Assembly: GCA_031763025.1 (NCBI GenBank)
Contig: JASSKH010000012.1
Coordinates: 2,108,001 to 2,172,000 of the forward strand
Direction: 5' to 3'
DNA from: Macrocystis pyrifera
Lineage: Eukaryota; Sar; Phaeophyceae; Laminariales; Laminariaceae
DNA: 64,000 nt
The notes under the pieces are model-generated. The model searched no databases. It saw only the letters and a list, made by a program, of their open reading frames with translations, and was not told the DNA's origin. The translations under genes and the position numbers were made by a program. Positions 1 through 10,081 of the stretch are shown here, piece by piece (position 1 is the stretch's first letter; each line of letters opens with the position of its first letter).

Positions 1-681
1 GGGACAGAGTGGTATTCCAGTACAGCAGTACGATAGCACGGCGGGAGCAGGACGCCCCACCCCCCAACAGCCACCAATAGGTTGTGGTTTGCCTGGTCCA
101 TACGGCGGTAGCGTATACGGGAAAGCGCGTCTGCCGATATCATCTGTATATCGCAGAATGTCTCCCCTCGCCTCTAAGAAAAGCCCATGGCTCACGGCTC
201 CGGTTCCGAGCGACGATAGAAGCCGGAGGCCTGCCCGTCGCTACGTACGAAAAGACACACTCCTTGTACGAAGCGTGCTATCATAACGTCGTGTAGAGTC
301 CAGGCAGTGGTAAATCAGTAGGTACAGCTTGCAAGAAATAATATTGCGCAGGTATTTTCTTTCTGAAATCGGGGAGACGAACCATACGACGGTAACAAAA
401 TGATCGACAGACGATTAGAGAGAGAACATACATGTCTGTACCACACAGAGGATTGGAAAGTAAAAACCGAATTACTTTTCGTCTTGAAGTTGATGCGAAT
501 TAGCCTTTTCCGTGCCGCTAGTAGTAGTGATGATGTACCAGACTCTTTCACAGCCTACTATTATTACTAGAAGAGTGGGAATGGCGAAAGTGACAGATCT
601 ACGGCGGCACAGCAGTGGTCTGCCGAGGGATTTCTTGACATGTACTGCGCTTGTACGCACGACGGTTACAAAGTAATCAAC
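1..681. other. Spacer, nothing recognised
   Basis: No open frame here shows a recognisable domain or a convincing splice structure. The last four bases, CAAC at 678-681, are the left target-site duplication of the LTR element that follows. Confidence 0.6.
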
Positions 682-1172
682 TGTGAAGCGGGGCCCGAGG
701 TAGGGTAGTGCTAAGGGTAAGGGACGCAGGTGGTTCTGGCAGCTGGAAAGCAGTGCTTCGCTTCTCCTGATTTAGATCTTCTTATTGATGGCGAGAGCTG
801 AGGTGCTCTGGTAGAGAAGTGAGAGGTAGGGGGGAGGGACTCGACGCCCAGATATACTCGTCCCACCCCACGCCACAAGCTCTCCTAAATTCCTCTTTTC
901 TGATGTACGCCTACAGAACTTTCCTATGGCTACCGATCGTTCTTCTGCTAATATAAGAACTTATCACTTCATGGTTCTATCTGCGTTAAGGAACATTACT
1001 CTCGTCTAACAGTTTATCCGCCCTAGGGAACATTCCTAAAGAACGTTACTCTCGACTAGCGGAATATCCGCCGGGTTAATCCATTCTTTGGATTATTCTC
1101 GTATTCGTGAGACTACAAGACTGCAACGTATTATCTATATCTATAGCCCATGAGTGATCTACTCATATCACA
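682..1172 (-). repeat. 3' LTR of the TRIM
   Basis: Left long terminal repeat, 491 bp, differing from its partner at 1361-1850 by scattered substitutions and small indels. Adjoins the polypurine tract on its right. Confidence 0.85.
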
Positions 1173-1360
1173 TTAGCCCACCCTGAATAGTCGTATATGC
1201 AGACCGCAAGATGGTCGGGGGGTGATGACGAAGTTAATCCCAAACGGCCAGGAAAAAGGTAGCCGAAGATGCGGCTATTCGAAACAAAAGAAATGAAGCG
1301 ATATATCCCCCAACACCTCGTAATAAAACCCAAGCACTACGTCCTGCCGACGACGCCAGA

Positions 1361-1850
1361 TGTGAAGCGGGGCCCGAGGTAGGGTAATGCTAAGGGTAAG
1401 GGACCAGGTGGTTCTGGCAGCTGGAAAGCAGTGCTTCGCTTCTCCTGATTTAGATCTTATTGATGGCGAGAGCTGAGGAGGTGCTCTGGTAGAGAAGTGA
1501 GAGGTAGGGGACGGGACTCGACGCCCAGATATACTCGTCCCATCCCACGCCACAAGCTCTCCTAAAATCATCTTATCTGATGTACGCGTACAGAACTTTC
1601 CTATGGCTATCGATCGTTCTTCTGTTTATATAAGAACTTCTCACTTCGTGGTCTTATATGCGTTACGGAACATTACTCTCGTCTAACGGGTTATCCGCCC
1701 TAGGGAACATTCCTAAAATAACGTTACTCTCGACTAACGGAATATCCGCCGGGTTAATCCATTATTTGGATTATTCTCGTATTCGTGAGACTACAAGACT
1801 GCAACGAATTATTTATATCTATAGTCCATGAGTGCTCTACTCATATCACA
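1361..1850 (-). repeat. 5' LTR of the TRIM
   Basis: Right long terminal repeat, 490 bp. Its left edge abuts the reverse complement of the primer-binding site; its right edge abuts the CAAC target duplication. Confidence 0.85.
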
Positions 1851-1854
1851 CAAC

Positions 1855-3130
1855 ACTATACTCGGGGTCGTACTATAATAGACACACGACTTGAATATGT
1901 ACTTATTTGGGTAAGATTAGAGAAAAAAACATCTATCGAGTCTTGTCTTATACGATGCCGAAATATGTAACGACCAGCGTGAAATATGTTTTTCCCAAAA
2001 GAAGTACATGGGCAATTTTCCGACCGATTACATACAGGATACTCGTAATATTATTTGTAGTAAAGCTTTTCTGGGCATTTTGCTTTCATAGGGGGGAGAA
2101 GGGACGACACCTGTGACCACGGCTTGTCTAGAAGATCGCTGAGGCTAAACCCTCCAACGAGTTGGGCTGGAAAGTAAAAAGTGACGATTAAAAAAAAAAA
2201 AAAGTGTGGCACATCGTACAGCACACAGCACAGCTCTGCCGCAGCATGCAGCAGGAGGAGCTCGAGCAGCCTCAGCTCTGCAGCAACAACGCGCGTAAAG
2301 CATCGCCATACGATCCAAACCCCCAACCCAAGTACAACCCGCTTCTCGGTGTAGTATGAACTCGCAGCTATCACCCTTCAACAGCAGCAATGTCGGCAGC
2401 GTGGAGGGGCACCCCGATCCAGCACGCGTGACTCAACCGACAGCCTCTCGTAGAAACTGGAAACGATCGACCGCGTATTTCCCGAATATATCGAGCACAT
2501 TCAGCACAACAAACACCACCACACAGTGCACTGCACAACTCGGCACACAGGCGGTGATTCCAACGCCCAACCTAACTAAAGATCAAATGGCGGGTAATAA
2601 GCGCTCACACGATGGCGATCCGTCCGGTGAACTCTGCGCCCCCAGACCGCGAAATATAAGAGATCCCCAACAAGCGGTCCAAGAGCTGACGACGCTCTGT
2701 TGGCGACTGAAAAACATGTGGGTTGTTTACACATTCGACAGATTGTCATGTATTTTCAACTGCGGGGTTACTTACGAGTACCGAAACATACGACGAGGAT
2801 CTCAATATAAGGCGAATCAAAAAGTAATCCACTGTAAAAGACCTATGCCAATGTAAACGCGAATTACAAAGGTTAAGGTTTTATTTCAAAAATATTGCTT
2901 CCAAAGAACAGCGGAAAATATCCCCGTACCGCCGCTGTGCATGTGGGAAAAAAGGGGAAATGTTTGATTTTTTTCCTTTTTTGGCTGCAGGCGGCGCAGT
3001 TAGTTTTTCCTCGTTGCAAATTGTCAACACGCTCATAAAATCAGCTCATGCGACGATAGACGCTCGATCTCGACATAGACTCAGTCCATGGCCAACCCGC
3101 TTGGTGGTGGGCAAGGTCAAGGAGTATAGA
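1855..3130. other. Spacer with one unassigned open frame
   Basis: Contains a short poly-A run near 2190 and a CAG-rich patch near 2245. An ATG-initiated + strand frame at 2356-2856 (166 codons) is rich in Ser, Thr, Gln and Asn; a GT that could serve as a splice donor lies near 2716. No family was recognised and no partner exon was found, so it is not called as a gene. Confidence 0.4.
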
Positions 3131-3134
3131 TGAC

Positions 3135-3417
3135 TGTTATGATACTGCTTTGTATGAGGTTGAAAGCCCGGTAACGACCTGGGTTCAGTCACTGGGATCG
3201 TATTTGTATTACTTGGAAGGCGTATCTTAGATGGAAAACCAGGGATTTTCCAGAGGCGCACGAGCTTGGTCTCAGTCTCCGCGTGCACGAAAGGAATAAA
3301 ACTGCTCTTCTTCTATAGCTAAGCAAGCAACACACGTGAGTACCAACGATTACCGACTTAAAAGGCAGGCAGACCTGTCCAGGGATACAAAGTGTCCCGC
3401 AACCCTTGATCTTAACA
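3135..3417 (+). repeat. 5' LTR of the miniature element (intact)
   Basis: It preserves the uninterrupted sequence across the copia insertion point of its partner (...TTCTATAGCTAAGCAAGC...), so it documents the empty site. Confidence 0.85.
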
Positions 3418-4142
3418 AGTGGCGTCTTCGGCTTAGGACTTTCCGCTTTTTTGTCGGTTTTCGCTGTTTGTCACTGTTTTTTTTTTGTTTGCTCTCCTAT
3501 TGTTGTTGAGTAAGTGTGTTCCGGCCACTGTGCCATCGAGACTCAAGAGGTGGAAGGGTCTGCTTCCCCTCACGGTGGCCGAGCCACTGAGGCCCAGGGC
3601 CCCTCAGTGCCCCACCGCCCAAGGCCCGTCGATGTGGATCGAGCGCCTTGTACAACAGACCAACAAGTGGTTCCCGTACTCACTTTTCGCTTTTCCGTGC
3701 ATCTTCCTTGCCTCCCCCCCCGTGCGGGCGGCATGGCGATGGCTTTCATCGACGATTTCTTCCTGCCCCTTAAGGCTAGGCCTTCCCTTTCTTTTTTTTT
3801 TTACGTGCTTTGCCGGCTTCGTTGCCTCGCCGTTCAGAGGTGTGGGAGTGGGTTTTGAGGAGCCGCATCTTCGACTCATGTTCTAGTTCGTGAAATCGGG
3901 GTTTCCACGAATTTCCCATAATTCTGCATATACGGCTCATTAGAGTGGGCTAGTGTTATGATACTGTTTTGTATGAGGTTGAACGCCCGGAAACGACCTG
4001 GGTTCAGTCACTGGGATCGTATTTGTAGTACTTGGAAGGCGTATCTTAGATGGAAAAACAGGGGTTTTCCAGAGGCGCACGAGCTTGGTCTCAGTCTCCG
4101 CGTGCACGAAAGGAATAAAACTACTCTTCTTCTATACAGCTA

Positions 4143-4327
4143 TGTTCGGAGTGCTCACGTACTTGGTGTATGGATTCATGTGTAACGGTATTTGGGAGTT
4201 CCACACAGGAAATATGCGTGTTTCTATCCGCCGCTTTCTCCCTTCTTGTAGCTGTGGTTACTTCATGTTCTCCCCCTTTCTTCCTTGTCTTGTGTTTTCT
4301 AAGCGATAATATATATATACCCTGGAG
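4143..4327 (+). repeat. Truncated 5' LTR of the copia element
   Basis: The 185 bp match 8162-8346 with no difference seen by eye; the remaining 56 bp of the LTR are missing at the deletion junction. Confidence 0.93.
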
Positions 4328-7129
4328 AGGAAGAGCAAGAGCGCCGCCGACGTGACCGCGGCGACCCGAAAATTCCTGGCTGACGTCGGCGGAGACGTCA
4401 AGTGTTTCCGGACGGACAACGGCACAGAGTTCGTGAACGCACTCTTCGCAAACTTATGCGCCAATGAGAAAATCCGACACGAGCACACCGGGGTCGACGG
4501 ACCGAAACACAACGGTGTGGTTGAACGTGGACTCGGCCTCATCCAGGAAGGCGGTATGGCCGCTTGCCTTGAGGCCCCCCGGCTGTTCCCCGGGCAGCTC
4601 CCGAACCTGGACCGTTACTGGGTGGAAGCAGCCATCTACATGAACGACTGCCTGAACACCACGGCGACGTCGGCGAACGCCCATTTCAAGTCGCCGCACG
4701 AGGCATTTTTTGGGACACTGCCACCGCCCAACACACTCGCCTTCATGCAGCCCGGATTCCACCGTATCCACCGCACCCACAAGTCTGACCCCAAGGCCGA
4801 ACGGTGTTTCTACCTCAACAGGGGGAGAAACCATCCGCGCGACTGCGTCAAGGTGGTCACGGCATGCGGGCGTACGAGCAACTCGCGGGACGTCACCTGG
4901 GAGGTGGAGCGCAAGCCGATCATCGAGGCTGCGCCTCAGGTGAGGAAGGACTCGGTGGCGGAGCCGTGGGAGGCCGATCTGCACATCAGGTATTTACCAC
5001 CGGAGCTGGCGACTGTGCAACCGGGGATACCACTGATGATGTCACCGGCACCACCGGCGGTACCGCCGACGCCGGCGATGACGCCAGCGCCAACGGAGGT
5101 GCCGCCACCGCCGACGCCAACGGAGGTGCCGCCACCGCCGACGCCGACGCCGGGGGTGCCGCCGCCGCCGCCGGGGGTGACGTCACCGTCATGCCCACCG
5201 GGGGCCGAGAACCATCACGTCGAGGACGACGAGGGCCCCCGGGATAACGAGCTCTTCCAACTGGGGCGGACGCGCGCTAGGACACGGGCGATGACGATGG
5301 CGCCGCTTCAAGTGGGGATGCCACCGGTGATGACGCCGGCGCCACCGGAGATGCCGCCGACGCCGGGGGTGATGTCACCGTCATCCCCACCGGGGGCCGA
5401 GAACCCTCAGTTCGAGGACGACGAGGGTCCCCCGGACAACGAGCTTCTCCAACCGGGGCGGACGCGCGCGAGGACGAGGGCGTACCACCAGGCGTCTACT
5501 GGTACATCGCAGCCAGCTGACCACGCACTTTTCAACCAGCGCCCGCCCAACCAACCCGCCCCTGCTCTGCCAACATGTGACGCGGGTCAACTCTCGGAAC
5601 CCGCGACCTACCAGGAGGCGATGCTCTCGCAATACCATGCGAACTGGTCCCATGCAATGGAGACGGAGATTGCCGGACTCGAGGGAGCTGGGACTTTCGG
5701 GGATGCTTAGCAGCAAAAGGGAGGGAACGTGGTATCGGCCAAATGGGTGTTCACTTGGAAGGCAGATGAGCATGGTAAGGTAGTGAAGGCGAAAGCGCGA
5801 CTAGTGGCGAGAGGATTTAGCCAACGCCCCGGAGTTGATTACTACGAGACTTTTGCCCCCACCCCCGCCGCGTCATGTATCCGTATGATGGCTGCGATAG
5901 CCTGCGAGTTACAGTTAGATTTATGCCATTTCGATGTACAACAAGCGTTTGTCCAGGCCGAACTACAGGAACTCGTTTTGATGCGAATGCCACAGGGATG
6001 TGGTGATCTGAGCGGCAAAGTAATGCGCTTGAATCGTAGCCTATACGGCTTGAAACAGGCGTCGAGATCCTGGCATAGACACTTGGTCACCCGCCTGAAG
6101 AGTCTTAGTTTTGAACAGAGCCTCGCAGATCCGTGTGTTTTTCGATTAATCGAGGCGGGGTCTGTTTCCATCATTGCTGTGGTTCACGTCGACGACATTT
6201 TTGCGGTAGGCCGTAAGGAGAGATGTGACCGTTTCTGCGAGGACCTGAACCGCGTAGTCCCCATTAATAACCTTGGTGAGCTGCGATGGTATGCCGGTTG
6301 CCACTATTCCAGAGACAAGGTCGCGGGTCTACTGACAATTTCGCAAAAATCTTTCGCGGAGAAGACGGTCAAGCAATTTGGCGTGACCACTGGTAGGAAC
6401 ACCCCACTTTCCCCTGATCTTTTCCTGGAGGTGTTTGACGAGGAGGAGCCCACTGGTGACTGGCCGTATCGTGAACTAGTAGGCAGTTTGCTGTGGCTTT
6501 CTAACCAGACGAGACCTGATATCTCAAATGCCGTAAGGGCGGTCGCGAGGTATATGCATGCCCCCAAACTCAAACACTGGTTGGCTGCGAGAGGGATTTT
6601 GGAGTATCTGAAGGTGACGAGTAGCTACGGTATTACTTTCCAGAGGGGCAGTGGATTAGAGTTGGTGGTTTATGCAGACGCAGCCTATGCCCCCCGAGAC
6701 ACTAGGAGGAAGTCTGTCTCGGGTGCAGCCGTGATGTGTGGGGGTGCGGCGATTCAATGGATTTCTAGGACGCAGAAGACTTCCACACTCTCCACGAGTG
6801 AAGCAGAGTACGTTGCGATGGCAGAGGGTTTCAAGGAGGCTCTTTTTCTAAGGTCAGTGTGGCGTTTCCTGTTGCCTGATTTTGGGGATCCGTGCATCCA
6901 GGTTTTTGAGGACAACAAGGGTGCGATCCAAATAGCGGTCAACCCTGTGACGAACTCTAACTCGAAGCACATAGATGTCCGCCACCACTTCCTGCGAGAA
7001 CTTGTCGAAAAGGGAGAGTTTGAAATCACGCATGTGAGGTCGGAATACGAACATGCGGACTTCTTGACGAAACCCCTTCCGAAAGACGCTTTCCGTTTCC
7101 ACAGGAACTTCATCATGAACATGAGTTAA
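4328..7129 (+). pseudogene. pol: Copia polyprotein fragment: integrase core, RT, RNase H
   Basis: One reading frame runs from the deletion junction to TAA at 7127-7129, broken only by TAG at 5708-5710. The N-terminal part holds the end of the integrase core, with the second catalytic Asp in TDNGTEF and the Glu in GVVERG; the first Asp was deleted. Next comes a Pro-rich linker (about 5030-5500) with two copies of a block containing PPGAEN...EDDEGP...DNEL...GRTRARTRA. After the stop, reverse transcriptase starts at about 5729 (VSAKWVFTWK, the Asp in FDVQQAF, HVDDIF as the YxDD-box equivalent) and leads into RNase H (VYADAAYA, STSEAEYVAMAE, VFEDNKGAIQ, SKHIDVRHHF). Typical Ty1/copia order. The stop falls exactly between integrase and RT. 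Not autonomous. Confidence 0.93.
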
Positions 7130-8161
7130 TTTGTTTGTTTTGCTTTGTTTTGTTCTTGAGTCAATGTTTTATGTCTGACGAGGCCGATTTTTGTATCTTT
7201 CTATGATTTGAGGGAATTCGAGGAAGTTATCACAAATCTCATGAGATTTGAGAAGATAGTTTATGGATTTTATTGAGCTTGGAGGTCATGATATTTTATT
7301 GCTGAGATCTGAAGAGTTAATTTTTTTTGGGCGATTTGACTTCATGCGGTCCTATGATTTGTGATTTAATTTTTTTTTGGAAGGGGGGGGGACGAGGGAA
7401 TGAATCCGACATGCCACTATGTACCATTCTGGTTTGAGTTGAGGAGTCGATCGTGATTCATTAGTGGTGCTTTTTATCCCGTTCCGTTGGGGCTGGAAGA
7501 CTGCTGTGCGTAGCAGGAAAACTGAAATATTTGGAACTACTGTATAACATTATTATATTGAATACGTTTCTACGTACGTAACGCGAAATTGAAATCTGTA
7601 GTATACTACGGCGACCGCACTAAACTGGGGCGTTATTTCAGAGACGAAATTCTGGGTTTTTGTTGCCATTTGACTGGATTTAGTGTGTCCCCTGTAGAGA
7701 GGCTATGTCGGATTGGTGTTTGATTCAGATGGAAAGGGAGGACTGCAGTACTATATAAATGATGCAAGGACTCGATTGATTGTTTTCTGAGATTTTGAGG
7801 AGTTGCTTTGTGGGCTTTTCTGGGCTTGGCGGGCTTGATCTTGCTGTACAGTCGAGATTTGAGGAGTTGATTTCTGTTTTTTTTTTTTTTGTTTATTATT
7901 TTTCGGGTTTTGAGCAGCTGTTCTTGTGGTACTATTTCTTGAGATATGAAGATCAAGTTTGTTTCTTTGTGAGATTTGAGACTTTGATATTTGTATTTGT
8001 GATATTCTGATTGGAGGCATTGGTGGTCTTGACATATACTTATCTTTGAGTACAATACCTTGGATTTGGATTTTGGGTGATCGTGGTCTATAATCATGGC
8101 ATGGTACTTTATCATGAGCGATGTGTGGTGATCCCATTCACCAAGTAGAGAGCAGAGGGGC
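7130..8161 (+). other. Non-coding 3' region of the copia element
   Basis: T/G-rich tract between the RNase H stop codon and the 3' LTR, with repeated GAGATTTGAG-like motifs. It holds no coding signal. Confidence 0.6.
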
Positions 8162-8402
8162 TGTTCGGAGTGCTCACGTACTTGGTGTATGGATTCATGT
8201 GTAACGGTATTTGGGAGTTCCACACAGGAAATATGCGTGTTTCTATCCGCCGCTTTCTCCCTTCTTGTAGCTGTGGTTACTTCATGTTCTCCCCCTTTCT
8301 TCCTTGTCTTGTGTTTTCTAAGCGATAATATATATATACCCTGGAGGGGCTTCTACGAACTGACTCAGGCTTGGCCTATCATATCAGTGAGTGCATCGAA
8401 CA
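8162..8402 (+). repeat. 3' LTR of the copia element
   Basis: Full-length 241-bp LTR with TG...CA ends, preceded by the polypurine tract AGAGAGCAGAGGGG and followed by the target duplication AGCTA. Confidence 0.93.
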
Positions 8403-8750
8403 AGCTAAGCAAGCAACACACGTGAGTACCAACGATTACCGACTTAAAGGGCAGACCTGTCCAGGGATACAAAGTGTCCCGCAATCCTTGATCTTAACAT
8501 GACCGGCTCGAAGAAAACAGGTGGATCCATGGTCTAGGGGGCAAGAGCTTACCGGCGGCGTCCTGCGGTATCCTCCCAAACCTGAAAAAAAGTCTATTTT
8601 TTGCCATTCGAGAAGGATCGAGAAATTTTGTCATCTATTTTGTGCTCACCGGTGGCCAATTGTTTTTTTTTATCATACACCTGGCCAGCGCCCTCCACAC
8701 GTCACCGGCCATTGTGTGTTGTTGCTCGGATTTACAGTGCGCGCACAGAT

Positions 8751-8935
8751 GCGAGCAAACGCCGAGACCCACTGCTGTTGTTGTGGTCTGGTGCCGCGAA
8801 GAAACGCGCTGGGTGCGCTGCACTGCGCGTAGGACCCAAGTTCCAAGCCAACTCTGACTGCCTTTCTTTGGTCTGGCGGCGGAGAGACGTGCCGAGTCAA
8901 CTTGTCTTAGTGTTTTCTACTTCACAATGTGACTG

Positions 8936-8978
<43 letters not shown>

Positions 8979-9275
8979 TACCGCTGCTGCTGTAGTCTAC
9001 GAGTACATATCCACCGAGAGGTGCGCGCCGAGTGCGCTTCTCTTGGTCTCTAGGCCCAAACCCGAGCCAGCCGACTGTTGTAGTCTGGCCACGTAGAGAT
9101 GCGCCGCTGGCTGACCGCGCGTCGGGCGCGAAGCAACGACGCTCGTATACAGTTGTGTCACCTTCCAACTCAGATCGTTCTGCAGCCGTTGTCGTGGAGA
9201 ACATCTTGAATTCAGAGAGCTTGCCATTTTTCGATACGAAACGCTGGTCACCCAAGTTATCGGATTCTGTGTCTA
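8751..9275 (+). repeat. Dispersed repeat R1, copy 1
   Basis: About 525 bp matching 47164-47643 with substitutions and a longer CTG run; both contain GAGCAAACGCC...GACC, GCGCGTCGGGCGCGAAGCAA and TAGAGAGCATGCCATT-like blocks in the same order. Origin unknown; the second copy lies inside a copia element between inverted arms, which suggests a DNA element. Confidence 0.8.
8938..8995 (+). repeat. (CTG)n microsatellite
   Basis: Slightly interrupted CTG tract within repeat R1; copy 2 at about 47358 carries only a few units, so the tract expanded in this copy or contracted in the other. Confidence 0.9.
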
Positions 9276-9519
9276 GGATAAGGCATGGACACTGTGGATG
9301 TCCTGGATGTTCACGGGTGGCAATATCAGTGTGCTCCCTGGTGCCATCGGTCTCCCTTTGCACCTTCATCTATCTTCTCATATATCACCTGACCACCTTG
9401 CACCTTCACCTCGCTCATCACCTTGCACTTTCAACGTATGCTCTTCTTGCGTACTTGATGTGATATCGTATGTTGGTATATCGTACCTGGTATGATGGCA
9501 CTACGGTTTGATACACTAC

Positions 9520-9830
9520 ATGGAAAAAACGCGGTATGGGATGTGGGATATGGTGGTATGGTATATGGGAAAAGCACCGTATGTGGTATGGTATTGTTGG
9601 CGGTATGGTACGGGAAAAACACAGTATGTGGTATGATACGTTGGCGGTATGGTACGATGGTACGGTGTTGTGGATATATTATATGGCTAAACACCGTATG
9701 TGGTATGGTATTGTTGGCGGTATGGTACGGGAAAAACAGTGTGTGGTATGGTACGTCGGCGGTATGGTACGATAGTACGGTGTCGTGGATATATTATATG
9801 GCTGAATTTGCCTGGTGGTATGGTATGTTC
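9520..9830 (+). repeat. Minisatellite, GGTATGGTA-rich
   Basis: Tandem units built from GTATGTGGTATGGTATTG, TTGGCGGTATGGTACG and GGGAAAAACAC recur at a period of roughly 45 bp and as a higher-order unit of about 110 bp. The frames open through it are products of the repeat. Confidence 0.8.
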
Positions 9831-9995
9831 CAGTATATAAGGTCCGTAAGGGTCGAATACGTCGTGCGAATACCATCTGTAACGACCTTATATATCGACC
9901 ATTGGAAAGTGTTCGAATATATAAGCCATGCGAACAGACAGACAAACAGACACGTTTGCAATTACCGCAGCTGAGACTTAGTTTTACAAACTGAA

Positions 9996-10081
9996 AATAG
10001 GACCAACCATTGTTGGTAAAAGTAGGAAAATATACAGGTTTTAGTGTGTACCGTAAGTCCTACTTACTATGGTCCCCCGTT
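9996..10081. repeat. TA-type MITE, left-truncated copy
   Basis: Matches the interior and right end of the TTACGGGGG MITE family (compare 58525-58629): AATAGGACCAA...GTAAGTCCTACTTACTATGG then TCCCCCGTTA. The left terminal repeat is missing. Confidence 0.75.

Larger units (their letters stand above)
682..1850 (-). mobile_element. Miniature LTR retrotransposon (TRIM), Ty3/gypsy-type signals
   Basis: Two near-identical direct repeats of about 490 bp (682-1172 and 1361-1850), both TGTGAAGCGGGG...ATATCACA, enclose only 188 bp. Both ends are flanked by the 4-bp duplication CAAC (678-681 and 1851-1854). Read on the minus strand, the right LTR is followed by a primer-binding-site-like TGGCGTCGTCGGCAGGAC (about 1341-1358), and a purine-rich tract, AGGGTGGGCTAA, precedes the left LTR. 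There is no coding capacity, so it must have been mobilised by proteins of a larger relative. The same LTR start recurs at 63601 in the gypsy element at the right end of the window, a plausible relative. Confidence 0.85.
4143..8402 (+). mobile_element. Ty1/copia retrotransposon, recent, internally deleted
   Basis: The full 3' LTR is 8162-8402 (241 bp, TGTTCGGAGTG...CATCGAACA). The first 185 bp recur at 4143-4327 as a truncated 5' LTR and look identical by eye, so insertion was recent. The 5-bp duplication AGCTA lies at 4138-4142 and 8403-8407, and the uninterrupted LTR at 3135-3417 shows the pre-insertion sequence with one AGCTA. At 4328 the LTR breaks off directly into integrase coding sequence: the last 56 bp of the LTR, the primer-binding site, gag, protease and the N-terminal part of integrase are gone. 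Since a 5' LTR without its end cannot be copied by reverse transcription, the deletion probably followed insertion. A purine tract precedes the 3' LTR. Confidence 0.93.
3131..8503 (+). mobile_element. Miniature LTR element split by a nested copia element
   Basis: LTR 3135-3417 (283 bp, TGTTATGATACTG...CTTAACA) is repeated at 3954-4142, interrupted, and resumes at 8408-8499. The flanks carry TGAC at 3131-3134 and 8500-8503, a 4-bp target duplication. The left LTR is followed by a primer-binding-site-like TGGCGTCTTCGGCTTAGG (3420-3437), and the right LTR is preceded by a purine tract AGAGTGGGCTAG ending at 3953, which sets the + orientation. The internal region (3418-3953) is 536 bp and encodes nothing recognisable. 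Its right LTR was later hit by the copia element at 4143-8402. Confidence 0.85.

Noticed and set aside
2356-2856. 166-codon + strand frame, Ser/Thr/Asn/Gln-rich
   Set aside because: No recognised family and no joined exon; kept only as a note in the spacer entry.
4454-4984. 176-codon minus-strand frame under the copia integrase
   Set aside because: Antisense shadow of a GC-rich coding region.
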